Assembly (NCBI RefSeq): GCF_003325375.1
Contig: NZ_CP030862.1
Location: 5,027,501-5,091,500 of the forward strand
Source: Streptomyces globosus
Lineage (GTDB): Bacteria > Actinomycetota > Actinomycetes > Streptomycetales > Streptomycetaceae
Direction of reading: 5' to 3'
Length of the DNA: 64,000 nucleotides
Positions 58,827 through 64,000 of this stretch are shown here, piece by piece. The position numbers and the translations under genes are program-made. The notes under the pieces were generated by a model. That model made no database searches and was not told the DNA's origin. It worked only from the letters and a program-made list of their open reading frames with translations. Within the stretch, counting starts at the first letter, position 1, and each line of letters starts with the position of its first letter.

Positions 58827-59915
58827 TCAGGCGCGGACCGTGCCGTTCACCACGACCCGCAGCGGCTGCGCCAGCGCCCGCACGTCGGCCCGCGGGTCGG
58901 TCGCGTAGACGACGAGGTCCGCGGGGGCGCCCTCGGTGAGACCGGGCCTTCCCAGCCACTCCCGCGCCGCCCAAGCCGTCGCCGACAAGGCGTCCAGCGG
59001 CGGGATCCCGGCGCGCACCAGCTCCGCCACCTCGTCCGCGACGAGCCCGTGCGGCAGGGAGCCGCCTGCGTCGGTGCCCACGTAGACGGGGATGCCCGCG
59101 TCCCAGGCGGAGCGGACCGTGTCGTACCGCCGCTCGTGCAGCCGCCGCATGTGCGCCGACCAGCGGGGGAACTTGGCGTCGCCGCCGGCCGCCAGCTTGG
59201 GGAACGTCGCGATGTTCACCAGCGTCGGGACGATCGCCACCCCGCGCTCCGCGAACAGCGGGATGGTGTCCTCGGTGAGCCCGGTGGCGTGCTCGATGCA
59301 GTCGATGCCGGCCTCGACGAGGTCGCGCAGCGAGTCCTCGGCGAAGCAGTGGGCGGTGACCCGGGCGCCCAGCCGGTGCGCCTCGGCGATGGCGGCCTCG
59401 ACCTCGGCGCGCGGCCAGCAGGCCGTGAGGTCGCCGGCGTCGCGGTCGATCCAGTCGCCGACCAGCTTCACCCAGCCGTCGCCGCGGCGGGCCTCGCGGC
59501 CGACGTACTCGACGAGGTCGGCCGGCTCGATCTCGTGCGCGTAGTTGCGGATGTAGCGGCGGGTCCGGGCGATGTGCCGCCCCGCCCGGATGATCTTCGG
59601 GAGGTCGTCGCGGCCGTCGATCCAGCGGGTGTCGGAGGGGGATCCGGCGTCGCGGATGAGCAGGGTGCCCGCGTCGCGGTCGGTCAGCGCCTGGCGTTCG
59701 GCGGTCCCGGCGTCGACGGGGCCGTGGGCGTCGAGCCCCACGTGGCAGTGCGCGTCGACGAGGCCGGGCAGCACCCAGCCGGACACGGCGGTGGTGTCGC
59801 GGGCGCCGGGCGGCCGCTCGTAGGAGATCCGGCCGCCTACCACCCACAGCTCGTCGCGGACGTCGTCGGGCCCGACGAGCACGCGTCCCTTCACATGCAG
59901 CACGTCATCCGTCAT
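58827..59915 (-). CDS. Amidohydrolase family metal-dependent hydrolase
   Basis: Encodes 362 aa. The amidohydrolase metal site is visible: VDAHCHVGLD (HxH), GWVKLVGDWID (bridging Lys), VTAHCFAEDS and CIEHATG (His ligands), and VGTDAGGSLPHG (Asp). Closest to imidazolonepropionase/prolidase-like cytosolic enzymes; substrate unknown. The ATG at 59915 lacks a Shine-Dalgarno site; TACAGT (59922-59927) lies 6 nt upstream, so the mRNA is probably leaderless. It shares a 66-bp divergent promoter region with the aminotransferase gene. Confidence 0.9.
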   Translation of the reverse strand: MTDDVLHVKGRVLVGPDDVRDELWVVGGRISYERPPGARDTTAVSGWVLPGLVDAHCHVGLDAHGPVDAGTAERQALTDRDAGTLLIRDAGSPSDTRWIDGRDDLPKIIRAGRHIARTRRYIRNYAHEIEPADLVEYVGREARRGDGWVKLVGDWIDRDAGDLTACWPRAEVEAAIAEAHRLGARVTAHCFAEDSLRDLVEAGIDCIEHATGLTEDTIPLFAERGVAIVPTLVNIATFPKLAAGGDAKFPRWSAHMRRLHERRYDTVRSAWDAGIPVYVGTDAGGSLPHGLVADEVAELVRAGIPPLDALSATAWAAREWLGRPGLTEGAPADLVVYATDPRADVRALAQPLRVVVNGTVRA

Positions 59916-59940
59916 GACCGAACTGTACGTGCGCCCTGGA

Positions 59941-59946
59941 TAGGCT
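59941..59946 (+). promoter_or_regulatory. Probable -10 of the aminotransferase gene
   Basis: TAGGCT, 36 bp before the GTG start, back to back with TACAGT (59922-59927, minus strand) of the amidohydrolase. The two hexamers are 13 bp apart, so RNA polymerases would compete. Confidence 0.5.
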
Positions 59947-59981
59947 TCCCGGGTAGTCCCCGCACGAGGAGAGAGCGCCCT

Positions 59982-61064
59982 GTGAACCACCCCTTCCTGG
60001 ACCTGCCGCCGCTGACCGCGGAGCACTTCGCGTCGATCGAGCGGCGGGTGGCGGACCTGCTCGGCACCCGCCAGGACGTGGTGGTCACGCAAGGCGAGGC
60101 GCTGCTGCCGCTGGAGGGCTGCATCCGCTCGGGCGCCCGCCCCGGCTCGGCCGCGCTGAACGTGGTGACGGGCCCGTACGGGACCACGTTCGGCAACTGG
60201 CTGCGCGACTGCGGGGCCGAGGTCGTGGACCTGGAGGTGCCGTTCGACACCGCGGTGACCGCCGAGCAGGTCGCCGCGGCGCTCGCCGCGCACCCGCGGA
60301 TCGACTTCGTGTCGCTGGTGCACGCCGAGGCGGCGACCGGCAACACGAACCCGGTCGCGGAGATCGGCGAGGCGGTACGGGCCCACGGGGCGCTGTTCAT
60401 GCTGGACGCGGTGGCCTCGGTTGCGGCGGAGCCGCTGCCGGCCGACGCGTGGGGCGTGGACCTGTGCGTGATCGGGGCGCAGAAGGCGATGGGCGGACCC
60501 GCCGGCGTGTCCGCGGTGTCGGTGTCGGAGCGGGCGTGGGAGCGGTTCGCGCAGAACCCCGCGGCGCCGCGCCGCTCGTACCTGTCCCTGCTGGACTGGA
60601 AGGAGCGCTGGATCGACGGCGGGCGCCGGGCGCTGCTGCACGCGCCGGCGCAGCTGGAGATGCTGGCACTGGAGGCGTGCCTGGACCGGATCGCGGCGGA
60701 GGGGCTGTCGGCCGTGCAGGCCCGCCACGCAGCGGCCGCGGCGGCGACCCGGGCGGGAGCGGAGGCCCTCGGGCTGGCCCCGTACGTGAAGCGCGCGGCG
60801 GAGGCGGCTCCGGTGGCGACGACGCTGCGCGTGGCGGACGCCTCGACGGTGGCGGCGAAGGCGCTGGCCGCGGACCCGCAGGCGCCGCTCGCGGCGGGCG
60901 GCGGTGCGCTGGCCGGGGAGATGCTGCGGGTCAACCACTACGGTGCGGCCGCTTCCCCGGCAGCGGTGCGCGCCGGCCTGACCGCGCTGGCGGCGGCGCT
61001 GTCGGCGGACCCGGCCGCGGCACTGGAGGCGGCTGACGCGGCCTGGGAGCCGGCGGCGCACTGA
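59982..61064 (+). CDS. Class V aminotransferase-like PLP enzyme
   Basis: Encodes 360 aa of the alanine-glyoxylate aminotransferase/serine-pyruvate family. The PLP lysine is in VIGAQKAMGGPAG; HAEAATGNTNPVAEIG, LDAVASVAAEPLPADAW and RSYLSLLDWKERWI are other conserved segments. The amino donor is not obvious. GAGGAG before the GTG supports the start. A shared divergent promoter with the amidohydrolase suggests a linked catabolic role for a nitrogen compound (inference). Confidence 0.88.
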   Translation: MNHPFLDLPPLTAEHFASIERRVADLLGTRQDVVVTQGEALLPLEGCIRSGARPGSAALNVVTGPYGTTFGNWLRDCGAEVVDLEVPFDTAVTAEQVAAALAAHPRIDFVSLVHAEAATGNTNPVAEIGEAVRAHGALFMLDAVASVAAEPLPADAWGVDLCVIGAQKAMGGPAGVSAVSVSERAWERFAQNPAAPRRSYLSLLDWKERWIDGGRRALLHAPAQLEMLALEACLDRIAAEGLSAVQARHAAAAAATRAGAEALGLAPYVKRAAEAAPVATTLRVADASTVAAKALAADPQAPLAAGGGALAGEMLRVNHYGAAASPAAVRAGLTALAAALSADPAAALEAADAAWEPAAH

Positions 61065-61070
61065 GCCGCG

Positions 61071-61157
61071 CCCGCCGCCCCGCCACTCCCCCGCCGCGGA
61101 TCGGCGGTGCGGGAGGGCGGTGCAGGAGGGCGGGGCAGCGCCGGGCGGGGCGGCGGG
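61071..61157. terminator. Possible bidirectional terminator between convergent genes
   Basis: A perfect 14-bp inverted repeat (61071-61084 with 61144-61157) with a 59-nt loop that can itself fold. The large loop makes this uncertain. Confidence 0.4.
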
Positions 61158-61172
61158 TCGGCGCTGCGGGCG

Positions 61173-61880
61173 TCAGCGCTGGGGGACGGCGCACGCGCCG
61201 TCCGCGTCGCACGCGTCGGCGGCCGGGGCCGGCTCCGCGGCCTCGCGGCCCTCCCAGGCCTGCTCCAGGGCGCGGGTGAACACCTCGGCGGGCTGGCCGC
61301 CGGAGATCCCGTAGCGGCGGTCGAGGACGAAGAACGGCACCGCGTTGGCGCCCAGTTCGGCGGCCTCCCGCTCGTCGGCGCGCACCTGCGCGGCGTAGGC
61401 GGTGCCGTCCGCGAGGACGGCGCGGACCTCGGCCTCGTCCAGGCCGGCCTCGACGGCGACGGCGGCGAGGACCCCGGCGTCGAAGAGGGACCGGTCCTCG
61501 GCGAAGTTCGCGCGGAACGCCCGGTCGAGGAGCTCCTCCTGCAGGCCGCGCGCGGCGGCCAGGTGCAGCAGCCGGTGGATGTCGAAGGTGTTGCCGTGGT
61601 CGCGGCCCTCGGTGCGGTACTCCAGGCCCTCGGCGCGGGCGGTGGCCGCGACGTGCTCCTCCATGCCGCGGGCCTCTTCGAGGGTGCGGCCGTACTTCTT
61701 CGCGAGCATCTCGACGACCGGGGCGGTGCTGCCCTCGGGGCTGTTCGGGTCGAGCTCGAAGGAGCGGAAGACGACCTCGACTTGGTCCCGGTGCGCGAAC
61801 GCGGCCAGCCCCTTGGTGAAGCGGGCCTTGCCTATGTAGCACCAGGGGCAGGCCACATCCGACCAGATCTCGACGCGCAT
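61173..61880 (-). CDS. DsbA/FrnE-like oxidoreductase
   Basis: Encodes 235 aa. The thioredoxin-fold active site is CPWC in WSDVACPWCYIGKARF, with the long helical insertion and the cis-Pro loop GANAVPFFVLDRRYGISGGQ of the FrnE subgroup. There is no signal peptide, so it probably works in the cytoplasm. The C-terminus carries two further cysteines (ADACDADGACAVPQR). AAGAAGGAA before the ATG at 61880 supports the start. Confidence 0.92.
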   Translation of the reverse strand: MRVEIWSDVACPWCYIGKARFTKGLAAFAHRDQVEVVFRSFELDPNSPEGSTAPVVEMLAKKYGRTLEEARGMEEHVAATARAEGLEYRTEGRDHGNTFDIHRLLHLAAARGLQEELLDRAFRANFAEDRSLFDAGVLAAVAVEAGLDEAEVRAVLADGTAYAAQVRADEREAAELGANAVPFFVLDRRYGISGGQPAEVFTRALEQAWEGREAAEPAPAADACDADGACAVPQR

Positions 61881-62016
61881 GTTCCTTCTTCTCTTTCCGG
61901 TTGCGGAAGGGCGGGCGGACGCCGCGGCCGGCGGGGCCGCGGCGGTTTCACCTTCAACAACCTGCCGGAACATCTCATTCCCCGGACGGTCCGGGGGCGG
62001 GGGACGGGTCGGCGGC

Positions 62017-63465
62017 CTATTTCTTCAGCCAGGCCTGCATCATCTTCTGGGCGACGGGTGCCGCCAGGCGGCCGCCGCCGATCTCGGACCGGTCGGTGTC
62101 GGAGTTCTCGATCACCACGGCCACGGCGATCTGCTTGCCCTTCGCCTTGCCGTACGAGGTGAACCAGGCGAGCGGCGGCAAATTGTTCTTCACGCCGCGC
62201 TGGGCGGTGCCCGTCTTGCCGCCGACCTCGGCGCCCGACACCTGCGCGGGCTTGCCGCCGCCCTCGGTCGCGACGGTCTTCATGACGTCGCGCAGCATCG
62301 AGGCGGTCTTGGCGTTCATGGCCTGCTGGGTCTTGGGGTTCTTGAAGCTCTCCAGCACGCTGCCGCCCGCGTCGGTCACCTCGGAGACCGAGTGCGGAGC
62401 GACGAGCTTGCCGTCGTTCTCGATCGCCGCCGTCACCATCGCCATCTGGAGCGGGGTCGCCTGGACGTCGAACTGGCCGATGCCGGTCTGCGCGACCTGG
62501 TCGACGGACATCTTCGCGGAGGGGTACTTGCTCGGCACGCGGGTGGTGACGGGGATCTCCGTGTTCGTGTTGAAGCCGAGCTTCTCGGCCATCGCCCGCA
62601 TCTTGTCCTGGCCCAGCTTGGAGGCGAGCTCGGCGAAGACGTTGTTGCAGGACAGCCGCATCGCGACACGCGCCGAGACGCCGTTGCAGGCGGCGGAGCC
62701 GGCCTCGCTGGGAAGCAGCGTCCTGGTCCCGGGGATCGTGTACGGGTCGGGGATGCCGGTCGGGGCGTCGACGTCGGTGACGAGCCCGTTCTCGATGGCC
62801 GCGGCCAGGGTGACCAGCTTGAAGGTGGAGCCGGGCGCCTGCGGCTTGCGCAGCGCGACGTTCTCCATGGCCTTGCCGTTGTCGGCGGACAGCTCCTCCC
62901 ACGCCTCCTTGTCGTTGGCGCCGGCGATGCGGCCGGGGTCGAAGGACGGATTGTTCACCATGGCGAGGATCTCGCCGGTCTTCGGGTCGATCGCGACGGC
63001 GGATCCCTGCTTGCCCTGGAGCGCGTCCCAGGCCGCCTTCTGGACGTCCTTGTCGATCGTGGTGACGACGTTGCCCGGCGAGGCCCGCTTGTTGAGCAGC
63101 AGGTCCATGACGGTCTTCAGGCGGTCGTCCGAGCCGTTGAGGACCTTCTTGTAGACGCCTTCGAGCATGGTGGTGCCGAAGGCCTGCGAACTGAATCCGG
63201 TGATCGGGGCGTAGAGGGGCCCGTCCGCGTACGTCCGCTTGTAGGCGAAGTCCTTCCCGCCGGTCTTGACGGAGCCGGTGATCGCCTCTCCGCCCACGAT
63301 GATGTTCCCCAGCGGGTTCTCGTACTGCCCGAGGAGGTTCCGGCGGTTGTGCTCGTTGTCTGCGAGGGCCTGGCCTTGGTAGGCCTGCACCCAGGTGACC
63401 CGGACCAACAGGGCCAGCACCAGGAGCAGACAGAAGACCGACGCACGCCTGATCGTCTTGTTCAT
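62017..63465 (-). CDS. Class B penicillin-binding protein (PbpA-type transpeptidase)
   Basis: Encodes 482 aa. One N-terminal membrane helix (SVFCLLLVLALLVRVTWVQA) and a dimerisation domain precede the transpeptidase with PGSTFKLVT (active-site Ser), LSCNN (SxN) and GGKTGTAQ (KTG). It cross-links peptidoglycan outside the membrane; the short form and sequence resemble mycobacterial PbpA, although ftsI/rodA-type partners are not adjacent. A response regulator gene lies 62 bp upstream on the same strand. Confidence 0.93.
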   Translation of the reverse strand: MNKTIRRASVFCLLLVLALLVRVTWVQAYQGQALADNEHNRRNLLGQYENPLGNIIVGGEAITGSVKTGGKDFAYKRTYADGPLYAPITGFSSQAFGTTMLEGVYKKVLNGSDDRLKTVMDLLLNKRASPGNVVTTIDKDVQKAAWDALQGKQGSAVAIDPKTGEILAMVNNPSFDPGRIAGANDKEAWEELSADNGKAMENVALRKPQAPGSTFKLVTLAAAIENGLVTDVDAPTGIPDPYTIPGTRTLLPSEAGSAACNGVSARVAMRLSCNNVFAELASKLGQDKMRAMAEKLGFNTNTEIPVTTRVPSKYPSAKMSVDQVAQTGIGQFDVQATPLQMAMVTAAIENDGKLVAPHSVSEVTDAGGSVLESFKNPKTQQAMNAKTASMLRDVMKTVATEGGGKPAQVSGAEVGGKTGTAQRGVKNNLPPLAWFTSYGKAKGKQIAVAVVIENSDTDRSEIGGGRLAAPVAQKMMQAWLKK

Positions 63466-63527
63466 CTCCCGAAAGGACGCTCGACGGCCCGCGTACGTTC
63501 CTCCCCGGCCCGAGTGTGGCCCGTTTC

Positions 63528-64000
63528 TCAGGCCCTTCTCATCACGAACCCCCCTTCGTAGGCGGCGATGACCGCCTGGGTGCGGTCGCGCGAACCCGTC
63601 TTGGCGAGGACGGCCGCCACGTGCGTCTTGACGGTCTGGGGGCCGACGCCGAGGCGGGCGCCGATCTCGGCGTTCGACAGCCCGGTGGCCATCAGCCGCA
63701 GCACACCGGCCTCCCGGTCCGTGAGCCGTGCCGCCCAGGCCGCCGTCCCGCCCGCTGCTGCGGCGGCGTGGCTCGCGGCGAGCGAGCGGACCGCCTCGGG
63801 GAAGAGCAGCGAGTCCCCGCGGGCGACCAGCCGCACCGCGCCGACCAGTTCGTCGGGGTCGGCCCGCTTCAGCAGGAACCCGGCGGCGCCGGCCCGCAGC
63901 GCGTCGTACACGTGGGCGTCGTTCTCGAAGGTGGTCACGACGAGGATCCTGGGCGGTTCGGCCGCACCGGCCAGGATCCGCTCGGTGGCCCGTATTCCGT
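63528..64000 (-). CDS. NarL/FixJ-type response regulator (5' end outside the window)
   Basis: The visible 157 aa are the C-terminal part of a response regulator: receiver-domain end (PRILVVTTFENDAHVYDALR, GAAGFLLKRADPDEL with the conserved Lys) and a LuxR-type helix-turn-helix (LTDREAGVLRLMATGLSNAEI). The frame continues through the window end, so an ATG/GTG near 63938 is internal, not the start. Its partner kinase, expected upstream, is not seen. Confidence 0.9.
   Translation of the reverse strand, partial: GIRATERILAGAAEPPRILVVTTFENDAHVYDALRAGAAGFLLKRADPDELVGAVRLVARGDSLLFPEAVRSLAASHAAAAAGGTAAWAARLTDREAGVLRLMATGLSNAEIGARLGVGPQTVKTHVAAVLAKTGSRDRTQAVIAAYEGGFVMRRA

Noticed and set aside
58719..59981. 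Upstream extension of the class V aminotransferase to over 780 residues
   Set aside because: It would run through the antisense strand of the amidohydrolase; the GTG at 59982 has a GAGGAG site and begins the conserved domain.
63936..63938. GTG near 63938 as start of the last response regulator
   Set aside because: The frame continues upstream through receiver-domain residues (PRILVV), so the true start lies outside the window.
1..64000. CRISPR arrays, insertion sequences, attachment sites, rRNA or tRNA genes
   Set aside because: I saw no repeat-spacer pattern, transposase, integrase or recognisable tRNA/rRNA sequence. A tRNAscan/Infernal run would confirm.

Overview
This 64-kb window is very high in G+C and reads as a piece of a Streptomyces core chromosome. 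Coding frames show strong third-position G/C bias, GTG and TTG starts are common, and Shine-Dalgarno sites are GGAGG-like. Streptomyces-typical genes are present: a short cysteine-free chaplin (ChpE type), the GATC-binding nucleoid protein Gbn, an SCO1860-type LAETG surface protein, fabI/fabG, and the Pit transporter behind a PHO box. From memory, the order resembles the S. coelicolor SCO1790s-SCO1875 segment; no database search was run. I see no phage, insertion sequence, CRISPR array, rRNA or tRNA.

Layout. 0-9 kb: PEBP-like protein, HNH nuclease, TauE/SafE exporter, NfeD+SPFH pair, lone ABC ATPase, unknown gene, chaplin, two-component system and a secreted lytic transglycosylase. 9-18.7 kb: double-FHA ABC transporter, serB, SixA-type phosphatase, MFS transporter with a 39-aa partner facing a FadR-type regulator, secreted unknown, fabI and fabG. 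18.8-29.5 kb: TldD/TldE protease pair, tyrS, small membrane proteins, moaA, ActP-type symporter with DUF485 partner, secreted subtilisin. 29.5-39 kb: alcohol dehydrogenase, lysoplasmalogenase-sterol desaturase pair, DEDDh exonuclease with BRCT domain, SURF1, atypical SDR, a five-gene Asp23/AmaP envelope-stress operon, enoyl-CoA hydratase and gbn. 39-45 kb: ABC-F ATPase with a possible 7-codon leader peptide, zinc metallopeptidase, unknown 475-aa protein, alpha/beta hydrolase.

45-56 kb is a metabolite and metal block. It starts with a PhoP-type phosphate transporter and its small partner, then a cobalamin riboswitch followed by cbiB, cobQ, a fused ChlI/ChlD-like chelatase, cobO and cobB. A ZIP transporter and a CobE/CbiG-CobC fusion follow. 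cobN and the precorrin methyltransferases are absent here, so this locus alone cannot make cobalamin de novo. 56-64 kb: CapA-like protein, LAETG surface protein, amidohydrolase and class-V aminotransferase sharing a divergent promoter, DsbA/FrnE-like protein, a PbpA-type penicillin-binding protein, and a LuxR-type response regulator cut by the window end.

A recurring theme is probable leaderless transcription. At least eleven start codons lie 6-8 nt after a TANNNT hexamer, and nearly all of them lack a recognisable Shine-Dalgarno site. The strongest non-coding signals are the cobalamin riboswitch, the PHO box before the phosphate transporter, the FadR/MFS palindrome, a perfect 30-bp palindrome before serB, and the putative leader peptide of the ABC-F gene. 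No wholly new multi-gene system is evident; the less-understood candidates are listed as findings.
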